Source of the DNA: Clostridia bacterium | Lineage (GTDB): Bacteria > Bacillota_A > Clostridia > UBA1212 > UBA1255 | Reading direction: 5' to 3' | Assembly (NCBI GenBank): GCA_017522515.1 | Contig: JAFWZH010000103.1 | Coordinates: 20,677 to 84,676 of the forward strand | Length of the DNA: 64,000 bases | Shown: in pieces, positions 45,611 through 54,072 of the stretch | Layout of the letters: every line of letters begins with the position of its first letter | How positions within the stretch are numbered: the first letter of the stretch is position 1 | Notes under the pieces: generated by a model | Told to the model about the DNA's origin: nothing | The model's database searches: none | The model's input: the letters and a program-made list of their open reading frames with translations, nothing else | Position numbers and translations under genes: made by a program

Positions 45611-45895
45611 ATGAATTTCACAGGAAAGTATATTTTAAATAGTGAATTGCAGGAAATGCAATTGGGAGAGGGAGAAGGAACGGTTTTTTACAATCCGCAA
45701 AGTGAAAATACTCATGTGCTTGATGATGTGGCACAAGATGTTGTTAAGATGTTTATAAATCCTTCGACTATAGAGGATGCTGTTGCCGGACTTGCAACTA
45801 TGTATGAAGAAGATGTTGCAGTCATAGATAGAGATGTCAGAGAATTTATTGCAAAGGCAATACAAGATAATATTATTTTACAAGTCGAAGAATAA
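45611..45895 (+). CDS. PqqD-family RiPP recognition protein
   Basis: A 94-residue PqqD-like protein. The pattern FYNPQSENTHVLDDVAQDVVKMF with a following helical region (STIEDAVAGL, VREFIAKAI) matches the RiPP recognition element, a winged-helix fold that binds leader peptides and presents them to modifying enzymes. AAAGGAG precedes ATG 45611. It is the first gene of the modification operon and starts 4 bp before the kinase-like gene. Confidence 0.85.
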   Translation: MNFTGKYILNSELQEMQLGEGEGTVFYNPQSENTHVLDDVAQDVVKMFINPSTIEDAVAGLATMYEEDVAVIDRDVREFIAKAIQDNIILQVEE

Positions 45896-45898
45896 TAT

Positions 45899-46801
45899 AT
45901 GAAGATTCTTTTTTATCCGCGAAAAAAATGTAAGTATGGCATGGCTGTATTAACGGATGATGTGACCTTTTTGGAAATTTTTCGCACACGTTATGGCTGC
46001 AGTGAGATTCCGTATGAGGGAGAACAGGAGACGCTGACGCAGACGCGTTTGACAGAGCTGTGCAAGGAGATAGAAGAAAGAGTAGGCAAAAAGACAGTAG
46101 TTTTTTATTATGACAGCCAAGAAAGAAAGGCCTATTCGTATGAGCCAATGACAAATGCGGCACAGGTGACAGATTTTTCTTCGGAGCAGAACTTCAAACC
46201 GATTCAATTAATGGAAAATTTGTTATATACTTCGCTGATTCCCGATGACAGTGTTATTGCTTTGCATGGGGCGGCTGTGGCTAAAGAAGGCAAGGCATAT
46301 TTGTTGTTAGCTTCAACTACTTGCGGTAAGTCAACGCTTACTGCCTTTTTGTGGAAAAAGGCAGGGTACGAATATATAACCGATGATGAGATTTTTATTT
46401 CTCGAAAGAGTATGTGTGTAGAGCCTGTGAGAAAAAATCTGTCTTTGAGGCAGGGCGGTTATGATTTATTGGGTGGTGTAGTGGGGAAAACTCACCACGT
46501 TTTCGACGGTAAGGCGAACACATATTTAATAGTTCCTGAGGATGAATTAAAATATCCCGAATATCAAATAGAAAAAATAGTATTTTTAGCAGGTTACGGC
46601 AGTGATGAGCCATACTTTATTAAAACAGAACCTCGCGAGGCCTTTTTAAAGTTGCTGAAGGGACAGCTCTCGGGGAAAAATTCTGATGGAAATGTGATAG
46701 AAAAATATAAGATTTTGACTGAATTGTCTCAAAAAACGTATGAAATGAGGTACTCGGATTTATGGACAGCAGAAAGATACTTAGGACACTTACAAAAATG
46801 A
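45899..46801 (+). CDS. HPr-kinase-like (HprK-related) protein
   Basis: A 300-residue protein with a P-loop ALHGAAVAKEGKAYLLLAST followed by TCGKSTLTAF near residue 140 and a TDDEIFI segment that serves as Walker B. These features match HprK-related kinases that sit in lasso-peptide and other RiPP clusters, where one member phosphorylates a Ser of the precursor. The N-terminal 110 residues are variable. It is not the normal HprK of carbon catabolite control, because the HPr-binding loop pattern was not found. Its stop overlaps the next gene (ATGA). Confidence 0.85.
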   Translation: MKILFYPRKKCKYGMAVLTDDVTFLEIFRTRYGCSEIPYEGEQETLTQTRLTELCKEIEERVGKKTVVFYYDSQERKAYSYEPMTNAAQVTDFSSEQNFKPIQLMENLLYTSLIPDDSVIALHGAAVAKEGKAYLLLASTTCGKSTLTAFLWKKAGYEYITDDEIFISRKSMCVEPVRKNLSLRQGGYDLLGGVVGKTHHVFDGKANTYLIVPEDELKYPEYQIEKIVFLAGYGSDEPYFIKTEPREAFLKLLKGQLSGKNSDGNVIEKYKILTELSQKTYEMRYSDLWTAERYLGHLQK

Positions 46802-48897
46802 AGATGATGCAAAGCGATAATGTTTTGCTTGTGGGTGGCTTTAGTATGATTCCTCTTCTTGTGGCAGGAGATAACATACGTATAAAAGAGCAAGATAAAT
46901 ATCAAGTTGGAGACATTGTTGTTTGTGTTGCGGAAAAACCGGGCAGTGCAAGTCTTGTTGTACATAGAATTATTTATATCAGAAGAAAAGAAGGCAAACT
47001 GTTTTATATCACAAAGGGAGATAATGCTATTGCGGCAGAGAATATTGAGAGTGATTTTTGTTTGGGTAAGGTTATAGAAATAACGAACAAAAACGGCAAA
47101 AGGATAACAGTTAATACTCCAAGTGAAAATGATACGGAAATTGTGCGGCTTTCAAGGGAAGTACATAGTTTATACAAGAAAACAGGCGATCCTACAATTG
47201 CTTTCAGCAGCGCGCCTCATATGGAAATTTATGACAGGGCGCCGGATTATTTAAAGGAACATGTGTTTGCTTCTCAAAAAGAAATGATAAAAAGAGCTTC
47301 TGAGCTGATACGAGGTGACGAACCGTCTCCGCCGACTCCCGGATTTGAATTTACGAGGGATTTTTATGCTTCTCTCGCTTTTCATAGAGTTATGAATGTT
47401 TTAGAGCCTTATGTAATGGAAGGTAGTGGCAGATTTGGTAAGCATATAAAGCTTTCGAAGGCGAGAAATCTTATGGCTGCAAGAAGGCGTCTTAAAAAAG
47501 CGGGCGAGATTGCTGATGCTTTTGATAATGCCGGCATTTCGTATATTATCTTTAAGGGGATTGCTGCTTCGCATTTTATTTTTGGTGATCCTAATATAAG
47601 AGAATGCGATGATGTGGATTTTTTGATTTTGCCTGAGGAAGTACAAAGGGCGCACAACATATTGGGTGAGCTGGGATACAGTTACCATGATGAAAGAGGA
47701 TTTTATAGAACAGAAACACCGGAAGAGCATTATCATACACATTTAGAACCATACATTCACGAAACGGACTGTAATACAGTAGAACTTCACACCGCTATTT
47801 TTACTCAAGAAAAATATACTGCAGAGGTATTGGCTAATCGCAAGCAGATTGAGATAGACGGACAGCGTTTTTTTGTGCTGAGAGATATAGAAATGTTTAT
47901 ATGCCAACTGTTTATTACTGCTGTTGATGATTACGGTACGGCAAATATGACATATGAAATGGATCCGAATATCTTCTTGCAGTTAAAATTCAGAAATTAC
48001 CTTGATATAGCATTTATGGGTAAAAAATACAGTAACCTTTCTCCGGAAGAAATAATCGAAACAGCGATGAAGTATAATGTGAATTTCCAGATGTTCTTTG
48101 CTTTGGATTTTACATGCAAAGTATTTGACAATGCTGACTTTACGGAATTTTTGCGTTTGCTTCGCGATAGATTTAAAGCAAATGAACAATTAGAGGAGAG
48201 CATGTATTATTTGCCTGTCGGAATTCAGGATTGTTTGCGCAGTCCCTTTAAAATGAAAATGAATGGCAGGGCGCTTTGCTATTTAAGGGATTGTTATAAC
48301 TTTTCTTCTCATTGGCGCAGAGTACAAAAGCGTATAGAGAAGGGCGACTTTTTGGAAATGAAGCCAAAAGAAGTATACGAATATGTAAAAGATGGCGTGA
48401 CACAAAGAATTAAAAAAAGCGCTATAGGTGTAATTGCAGATTTAGAAATAAATACGGAGAAAAGAACAGATGAATTCATAGTAGTTTTTAAGCGATTATT
48501 AGAAGAAAAGTGTAAAAAACCGGGAGATTATGCTTATGACGTAAGATTTCTATATATTAATAAGTCTGAGGGATATCTGCGCAAAGGCAAAATAATGCAG
48601 AATATGAATCTTGCCTCGGACGAATTTACAGAGCATGTAATGAATTATGTTCGGAAAACTGGGAAAAAGTCGAATTTTTACCTACACTTAGGCAAAAAAC
48701 AGCGTTTTGGAAAGCAATTCGAAATGACAGCTGCAAAAGCGAAGTTTTATTTTAAAAAATCTACTTTTTTGCCTAAAAATGGCGCAAATTTTATGGTTTT
48801 TTCTACTGTTGTGCTTGATTTAAAGGACACTAAATTACAAACGGAAAATTTTGTAAATGAAAATAACGAAGATATTTTGAAAATTTCATTTGACTAA
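46798..48897 (+). CDS. S26-type peptidase fused to nucleotidyltransferase
   Basis: About 699 residues. The first 110 residues are an S26 (signal peptidase) domain with GFSMIPLLVAGD, VVHRIIY and TKGDNAIAAE, the His-type form seen in SipW/ER-like peptidases. The middle carries a nucleotidyltransferase of the NTP_transf_5 group (YIIFKGIAASHFIFGDP and RECDDVDFLILP). A long C-terminal region of unknown role follows. Such nucleotidyltransferases occur with HprK-like kinases in lasso and related clusters; fusion to a peptidase is unusual. ATG 46798 overlaps the previous stop; ATG 46762 is also possible. Confidence 0.8.
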   Translation: MKMMQSDNVLLVGGFSMIPLLVAGDNIRIKEQDKYQVGDIVVCVAEKPGSASLVVHRIIYIRRKEGKLFYITKGDNAIAAENIESDFCLGKVIEITNKNGKRITVNTPSENDTEIVRLSREVHSLYKKTGDPTIAFSSAPHMEIYDRAPDYLKEHVFASQKEMIKRASELIRGDEPSPPTPGFEFTRDFYASLAFHRVMNVLEPYVMEGSGRFGKHIKLSKARNLMAARRRLKKAGEIADAFDNAGISYIIFKGIAASHFIFGDPNIRECDDVDFLILPEEVQRAHNILGELGYSYHDERGFYRTETPEEHYHTHLEPYIHETDCNTVELHTAIFTQEKYTAEVLANRKQIEIDGQRFFVLRDIEMFICQLFITAVDDYGTANMTYEMDPNIFLQLKFRNYLDIAFMGKKYSNLSPEEIIETAMKYNVNFQMFFALDFTCKVFDNADFTEFLRLLRDRFKANEQLEESMYYLPVGIQDCLRSPFKMKMNGRALCYLRDCYNFSSHWRRVQKRIEKGDFLEMKPKEVYEYVKDGVTQRIKKSAIGVIADLEINTEKRTDEFIVVFKRLLEEKCKKPGDYAYDVRFLYINKSEGYLRKGKIMQNMNLASDEFTEHVMNYVRKTGKKSNFYLHLGKKQRFGKQFEMTAAKAKFYFKKSTFLPKNGANFMVFSTVVLDLKDTKLQTENFVNENNEDILKISFD

Positions 48898-48982
48898 ATG
48901 TCGAACATATATTAATATAAGTACATAATTCTATATTCTGTGAATAAAAGTGGAATGTTTACAGATAAGGGAGGAAAGTTTT

Positions 48983-50098
48983 ATGTCTGATAGTATGTAT
49001 ATTTTAGAAGAAAGCAAGAGCACTATGTTTGATTTTTTTGCATTGTTGAATGCAGTTCAAACCACGGCAAATTATAAGGATCTTTGTGCTCGCCAAGAAA
49101 TAATTCCTGACGCTAAGATTTCTGATGCGTATTATCGCTTGTATACGCTCAATACAAGAATCAGTTCAGGATTAAAAATGTTTTTTGCGTACAAAGAAGA
49201 GAGAAATTCAAACTTCTTTGAATGGATGTTTAAAACAAAAGTTGACGAATATTCTTCTTGTGAGGATATTATTGCAGAGATTGATCAATGGGATTATTCG
49301 AAGGTTATATATCAGGCAATGAGATTTAATGATCCGTTCAATAATTTCCAGGACAAATTCTATGAAGCGATAGTAAACTCCAGAGATTTATTTATGAGCT
49401 ACATGAACGGACTTAATGCTTCCACAGAAATACGTTGGGAAATAATGTCTTTTATTCAGCATCCTGAGGAGACAGTAGAGCTTTTGAAGAATTATATTAA
49501 GAGAATGTACAGAGAATTCACTATTGAGTATTCTAATTTCGCACAACAGATAGAAGAGTTGAATAAAAAAATATCAGAAGGTATTACTGATGATTCAGTT
49601 GATGCGGCTGTTGTTGATTTTGAGATAGATGAAAAAGAAATTAACTCCAAGATAGATATTTTATCACAGAGAATCGCACCTCCCACACAAGAGGTTAAAG
49701 TTGTAGGATCTCTTTTTGCACCCGGTCAAATATTAAAAATAGATGCTTCAAGAGGCCTTTATTATTCAATAGGTATCGGTTATTTAGATTACTATAAAGC
49801 TCTTACAGGCGGTACAGTTGAAGAAGCAAAGCTGAATGAGATTTTCAAAGCATTTACAGACGGTACACGTGCACAAATCATTGAGATTCTTCGTGAAAAA
49901 GAATGTTATAACGGAGAATTAAGCAAAATGATAGATGTTCCTATGTCATCACTTACACACCACATGGACATACTCAACAGTTGCGGCTTTGTTATCAAAA
50001 GAAATGTAGGCAAACGCACATATTACAAGTTGAACAAGAAACAATTTATTAATGCATCAAGATTGCTTCGTAAATACGTAGAAGGATATGACATTTAA
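48983..50098 (+). CDS. ArsR-type HTH regulator with large N-terminal domain (paralogue A)
   Basis: About 371 residues. An N-terminal helical domain of about 180 residues has the family helix LLKNYIKRMYREFTIEYSNFA. The C-terminal ArsR winged helix has KLNEIFKAFTDGTRAQIIEI, GELSKMIDVPMSSLTHHMDI and KRTYYKLN. ATG 48983 follows AAGGGAGGAAAG. Its 3' end overlaps the radical SAM gene by 11 bp, so the two are coupled. Paralogues lie at 51445 and 52498. It probably controls the locus in response to a peptide or other signal; no direct target is visible. Confidence 0.8.
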   Translation: MSDSMYILEESKSTMFDFFALLNAVQTTANYKDLCARQEIIPDAKISDAYYRLYTLNTRISSGLKMFFAYKEERNSNFFEWMFKTKVDEYSSCEDIIAEIDQWDYSKVIYQAMRFNDPFNNFQDKFYEAIVNSRDLFMSYMNGLNASTEIRWEIMSFIQHPEETVELLKNYIKRMYREFTIEYSNFAQQIEELNKKISEGITDDSVDAAVVDFEIDEKEINSKIDILSQRIAPPTQEVKVVGSLFAPGQILKIDASRGLYYSIGIGYLDYYKALTGGTVEEAKLNEIFKAFTDGTRAQIIEILREKECYNGELSKMIDVPMSSLTHHMDILNSCGFVIKRNVGKRTYYKLNKKQFINASRLLRKYVEGYDI

Positions 50099-51125
50099 GG
50101 GTTCTTATATAGAAATAACAAACAGATGTAATTTAGACTGCCGGGATTGTTATAACAGTTCCGGCAAAAATAAAATTACGGTAGAATTAGATATAGATAT
50201 ACTTATTAAGTATATCGAGGATCTTATTGTTATTTACAACACAAAAATTATAACAATTTCCGGTGGAGAGCCACTTCTTCACAGCAAATTTAACGAGCTC
50301 CTTGACCGTTTGACGGAATTATCACAGCGCCACCCGCAAGTGGTGTTTAGCTTTATTACAAATGGTACTCTGTACAACAGTAAGTTTTATGACTTGCTGG
50401 AAAATCATTCACAATTTATGGTGCAAATTAGTCTTGACGGACCAAATGAGGAAATTTGTGCCAGCATGCGCGGAGCCGGCACATTTACAAAAGTTATTGA
50501 TAATGTACTTAAACGTAAATTTTTTCATAAGCCCGTTTATAAGATGATAATCAATAAAACGAATGCACCTTATGTTGAGGAGTATTTTTACTTTGTATAT
50601 GAGCAGCTGAAGGGTTTGCCTTGTTACGGATTTGCAAATCCGCAAGGAAATGCAGTGAAAAATTGGACGGAAATGGCACTCTCGCCTTTAGAAAAAGCAA
50701 AGATACTTGCAATTGTGCAGAAAAAGTACAAAGAGTATAATATAAAGGAAGTAGCACTTCCTGCCCCGACCGTTCATTGTGACCTGACTGATACAGATGG
50801 TATAAAGGACTTTTGTATAAAATCGGACGGCTCAGTTCAACCGTGTCAGAATTTATATGACAATAAATTTTGCATTGGAAATATTTACAATCTTAATTGG
50901 GAGTTACTTAAAACAAATATTGACAAGCTTAGCTTGTACTTGTCTACTCGTTTAGAAAAAGAATATGGCTGCAAAAGGTGTTTATTAAATAATAATTGCG
51001 GCAAAGGATGTCCTGCTTTTTCTTTTATGAGGAACGAAGGATTGCTTACGTCTGATGAGGATTGTGACTTTAGACGTCTGGCAACGATTATGATGATAAA
51101 AACAGAAAAAGAGCTTGACAAATAG
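50088..51125 (+). CDS. Radical SAM/SPASM peptide maturase
   Basis: A 345-residue enzyme. CNLDCRDC near residue 14 is the CxxxCxxC [4Fe-4S]-SAM motif, SGGEPLLHSKF is the SAM-binding GGE motif and VQISLDGPNEEI is a further barrel strand. The C-terminal SPASM region has many cysteines (HCDLTD, DFCIKSDGSVQPCQN, GCKRCLLNNNCGKGCP, EDCDF). This architecture is typical of enzymes that crosslink Cys or Tyr side chains in RiPPs. It is the only such enzyme here and fits the two small CSxYxxxC peptides downstream. Confidence 0.9.
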   Translation: MTFKGSYIEITNRCNLDCRDCYNSSGKNKITVELDIDILIKYIEDLIVIYNTKIITISGGEPLLHSKFNELLDRLTELSQRHPQVVFSFITNGTLYNSKFYDLLENHSQFMVQISLDGPNEEICASMRGAGTFTKVIDNVLKRKFFHKPVYKMIINKTNAPYVEEYFYFVYEQLKGLPCYGFANPQGNAVKNWTEMALSPLEKAKILAIVQKKYKEYNIKEVALPAPTVHCDLTDTDGIKDFCIKSDGSVQPCQNLYDNKFCIGNIYNLNWELLKTNIDKLSLYLSTRLEKEYGCKRCLLNNNCGKGCPAFSFMRNEGLLTSDEDCDFRRLATIMMIKTEKELDK

Positions 51126-51137
51126 ATGTCAAAATAG

Positions 51138-51362
51138 CTCATACATATTTCAACTTATTTATATTATTTCGATAAAAATCAAAACGATGCGGACGAAAAT
51201 TCTGTTAAAATTATTAACACTATCTCCGAAGGCGAGAAGATAGTGAGAAGTGTAACGCGTTCTAAAAGCACTTTTTTTAAAAAAATGGATAAAATTCACT
51301 ATAAAAAACATCAAATCTCTATGTACGAATATTTCAGAAATGAAAAGATTTACTTGCGATAA
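51138..51362 (+). pseudogene. Open stretch without start codon, probable gene remnant
   Basis: A 74-codon open stretch follows a TAG and lacks a plausible start; it ends at TAA 51360-51362. Its predicted residues (NDADENSVKIINTISEGEKI, FFKKMDKIHYKKHQ) look protein-like, but no family is recognised. The stretch between the radical SAM gene and 51445 otherwise shows nothing clear. It may be the decayed 5' part of a paralogue of the regulator next to it. Confidence 0.3.
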
Positions 51363-51444
51363 AATCTTGTGGGCTATTGCAACGCGGATTTTTGTGTGAT
51401 ACCATATTTTTACAGCCAAGGGAAAATTTTCCAAGGCCGGTACT

Positions 51445-52302
51445 TTGAAGCAGAAGGAAGGTATAGGCAAAATCGTGAGTTCGTCAACGTGGAGTATCGC
51501 CAGTGTAAAGAAAAGTATTTTATTTGATGTACTGGGAGTAATGGATAGAGCTAACAGAATACATACGAAAAGTGCGTTACAAATAGATTATTCCCTGCTT
51601 AAAAAAGAAACTGTAGAGAAGTACGATAAGATATACAAAGTTGCGAGAAATCGAGGTGAATGGTTTGCGGCTGCCTTTTATGTGCCAAAAAGGAAGTATA
51701 GTGGTGAAAGAGGAACGGTCATTTATTCTTATTTAATGGCAAAGGCATTTGACTTTGTCTCATATAATTGTTTGGAGAAATGGTTGAAAGAAACGGGTAG
51801 TGAAGCAATTGTTTACTATATTGCAGCGGCTTGTTTATCTAATGAAGAAAAAGCAATCTCGCCGGAGGATGTCTCTCAGATGGCAAAGGGGAATGGAGGC
51901 AAAATAATTGATGCGCTTAATAAAACGGACTTACCGGAAAAGGTCAAAATGAGCGTTTATACTATAGTATATAATCATGAAGCTTTTCTTAAAAAGTTTC
52001 TTAATTATTTAAAAAACGTGTATGAGGCTGTATTTGATTTGTATACTCAATATACTCATGTTTGCAAAAATACAAATGATGCATTAGTTAAGCATTTAAA
52101 AAACAACAGTGAGTATAGTTTAATGTTATGGGAAATAAAAGAGCATATTCATGACGAGAAGAAAAGAAAGCATGTTATAGTTCTTTCTCTTGTGAGATTG
52201 GAGTGTGACTGGGTAAAAAAATCCCAAAGATCTCTTTGTTATATTAAAGGAATATTAGCTATACAAAGAATTATACACGATGATGGCTTTTGCATATTTT
52301 AA
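51445..52302 (+). CDS. Regulator paralogue B, lacking the C-terminal HTH
   Basis: A 285-residue, mostly helical protein. The helix FLKKFLNYLKNVYEAVFDLY aligns by eye with the corresponding helix of paralogues A and C, which suggests a shared central domain. It ends near DDGFCIF and has no winged helix, so it may be truncated or have lost DNA binding. The start is uncertain: TTG 51445 has only a weak AAGG; a GTG at 51475 is better spaced from AAGGAAGG. It ends 18 bp before precursor gene 1, a possible coupling. Confidence 0.6.
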   Translation: MKQKEGIGKIVSSSTWSIASVKKSILFDVLGVMDRANRIHTKSALQIDYSLLKKETVEKYDKIYKVARNRGEWFAAAFYVPKRKYSGERGTVIYSYLMAKAFDFVSYNCLEKWLKETGSEAIVYYIAAACLSNEEKAISPEDVSQMAKGNGGKIIDALNKTDLPEKVKMSVYTIVYNHEAFLKKFLNYLKNVYEAVFDLYTQYTHVCKNTNDALVKHLKNNSEYSLMLWEIKEHIHDEKKRKHVIVLSLVRLECDWVKKSQRSLCYIKGILAIQRIIHDDGFCIF

Positions 52303-52320
52303 GGGGGTGAGATTAAGACG

Positions 52321-52434
52321 ATGAAAAAATGGAGAAATCCATTGATGGAGACAATTACAAAGGATGAAATTGCAGACCTGGTTACCGCCGCAGGTTGCTC
52401 AGATTATATTGAAATATGCGCAGCTTTCTTTTGA
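52321..52434 (+). CDS. Putative RiPP precursor peptide 1
   Basis: A 37-residue peptide. The leader contains KKWRNPLMETITKDEIADLV and the C-terminal part ends in GCSDYIEICAAFF. It shares the WxxPxM..T..[ST]K[DN]E pattern and the CSxYxxxC segment with precursor 2. The W-x-x-P-x-M stretch resembles the YxxPxL motif that RRE/PqqD domains bind in lasso leaders. GGGGGTGA precedes the ATG at 11 bp. The gene sits 18 bp after regulator B and near the radical SAM gene. Modification of the Cys or Tyr residues is inferred. Confidence 0.75.
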   Translation: MKKWRNPLMETITKDEIADLVTAAGCSDYIEICAAFF

Positions 52435-52497
52435 CATATCACGGCGACAGCATAGAAAATTTGTATTTAAAATTATTAAAGAAAGAGGACAAGAAAA

Positions 52498-53739
52498 ATG
52501 AGAACAAGAAAGACAAGTAGCGAAAGAGTGAAGAAAGAGCCTGAGGAGTATATGCACATTAACAAAAAAAGAAGATGTATTAGCGAAGCAGCTTCTTGCA
52601 TTAATCCAAAGTTCGAAGACGAAAAGTACATAGCCAGCAGAAAATTTGATGACTTTTACTATTCCATTTACGTTAAGCCGGCAAAACCGGAGGTTCGTGA
52701 TGCGATGATGTTCTTGAATATAGCGTTTCAAAAAAGGGAACGCCTTTTTGAGGATGTAAAAGGCAAGGCAGAAGCAAGAGTGTACATGAGAAATGCAACA
52801 GACAGACTTCTTGCCTATGCAGACGAGAAAATTGGATTCCTAAGGCTCTTCTTTACAAAATCAAACAATGTGTTTCCTCTGACAGGGATTGTAATGTATC
52901 CTGAAATGTGGAGAGAAGAGTTCCCTTTTGAATTATTATTGGAATTGATTGATTCTTATGACGACGAAAGGCTTTTTTCTATGTTGCTTATGTTTCTACA
53001 TACAAAGAATAAAGTAAACAAAGATTTTGTCAAAGGAATTATGGCAGACCGTAAGATTTTTGTGCTTTATTTGGATGGAGCGTCTTATGAGTATTCTGTA
53101 AAACAAGATCTTTTAAGAATGTACGATATGACAGCTCTTAGCAATAAGGGCAACCCTTCTTTAAAAGTTTTGTTAAAGCAATTTATACAGAATTTTTACA
53201 GAAAATACGAGGAAGCATATAATTATGCAATAAAAGCCATTGAAAAAGAACTTTCAGAAATTGAAAAGGAGATACGCAAAAATGGTGAACTCCTCGGAGT
53301 TACAGACTACTTTGTATTTCGCCGATTGTTAATGCGTGGCAGAATGGAAAAGAGCATTTGTATTGAGTTTTCTCCTTTTTGTAAAACAAACATTGAGTTC
53401 TTTGCCAGTTATTCCGGAATTACAATTTGTGTTGGTAACTGCAAAAGAACAACGGACGACTCGATGGCGGACTCCGAAAGAGTCGGGGAAAAGTTAAAGT
53501 TACTCGGCAATGAACGACTTTACAAAATTATGAAAAGCATATTTGCAAAACCAACAAGCTTGGCAGAAATTGCTTCAGATTTTGGTATCTCAATGAGTAA
53601 TGCATATAAAATTTTGTCAAAATTGGTAGAAGAAAGATACATTTACAAAAATGAGGATAATCAAAAGTATATTGCCAACAAGGAGCATTTTATGAATGTT
53701 GTTCATTTGTTTGAAAAATACGGAGGTGAAAATCGATGA
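52498..53739 (+). CDS. ArsR-type HTH regulator with large N-terminal domain (paralogue C)
   Basis: A 413-residue paralogue of A. The central helix LLKQFIQNFYRKYEEAYNYA matches those of A and B. The C-terminal winged helix is GNERLYKIMKSIFAKPTSLA with IASDFGISMSNAYKILSKLV. A strand with CIEFSPFCKTNIEFF stands where A has GSLFAPGQILKI. Its TGA overlaps the ATG of precursor 2 (ATGA), strongly suggesting coupled translation of regulator and peptide. AGAGGACAAG precedes ATG 52498. Confidence 0.78.
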   Translation: MRTRKTSSERVKKEPEEYMHINKKRRCISEAASCINPKFEDEKYIASRKFDDFYYSIYVKPAKPEVRDAMMFLNIAFQKRERLFEDVKGKAEARVYMRNATDRLLAYADEKIGFLRLFFTKSNNVFPLTGIVMYPEMWREEFPFELLLELIDSYDDERLFSMLLMFLHTKNKVNKDFVKGIMADRKIFVLYLDGASYEYSVKQDLLRMYDMTALSNKGNPSLKVLLKQFIQNFYRKYEEAYNYAIKAIEKELSEIEKEIRKNGELLGVTDYFVFRRLLMRGRMEKSICIEFSPFCKTNIEFFASYSGITICVGNCKRTTDDSMADSERVGEKLKLLGNERLYKIMKSIFAKPTSLAEIASDFGISMSNAYKILSKLVEERYIYKNEDNQKYIANKEHFMNVVHLFEKYGGENR

Positions 53740-53882
53740 AAATTTACACGGGAAAAGCAAAAAGATGGCACAGGCCGTTTATGCAGACAATGTCTAAGAA
53801 TGAAGTAGACAGAGCCATTGTATTGAGTGCTTGCTCCGTATATACTTCAGGTTGTAGGGATAGATCTGCAAGAATTATATAA
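53736..53882 (+). CDS. Putative RiPP precursor peptide 2
   Basis: A 48-residue peptide. The leader has KRWHRPFMQTMSKNEVDRAI and the tail has SACSVYTSGCRDRSARII. Compared with precursor 1, W-x-x-P-[LF]-M, T-[IM]-[TS]-K-[DN]-E and CSxYxxxC align without gaps, so the pair is conserved beyond chance. GGAGGTG lies 7 bp before the ATG, and the ATG overlaps the stop of regulator C. A strong terminator follows 18 bp later. Peptide processing probably removes the leader before the core. Confidence 0.78.
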   Translation: MKIYTGKAKRWHRPFMQTMSKNEVDRAIVLSACSVYTSGCRDRSARII

Positions 53883-53900
53883 TAATCTATACATAATATT

Positions 53901-53926
53901 CCCTGCCCGGCAAGGGCAGGGTTTTT
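53901..53926 (+). terminator. Rho-independent terminator after RiPP precursor 2
   Basis: CCCTGCCC...GGGCAGGG (8 GC-rich pairs, 5-nt loop) followed by TTTTT. It closes the peptide transcript. Confidence 0.93.
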
Positions 53927-54072
53927 GTTTAATGTGCAAAAAAACAATAATATATGTGCTTTAGTTTGTGCAATATGCACAAAAATTCACTGCGGACAAT
54001 TGCATTTTTCTGCAGAAAATAGTAAAATACAATAAAAGAAACAGAAAGAATTCTGCAGAAAAAGGTGATGAA

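Noticed and set aside
45611..53926. Considered a classical lasso-peptide cluster
   Set aside because: No asparagine-synthetase-like cyclase and no transglutaminase-like leader peptidase are present; a radical SAM/SPASM enzyme is, so another class is more likely.
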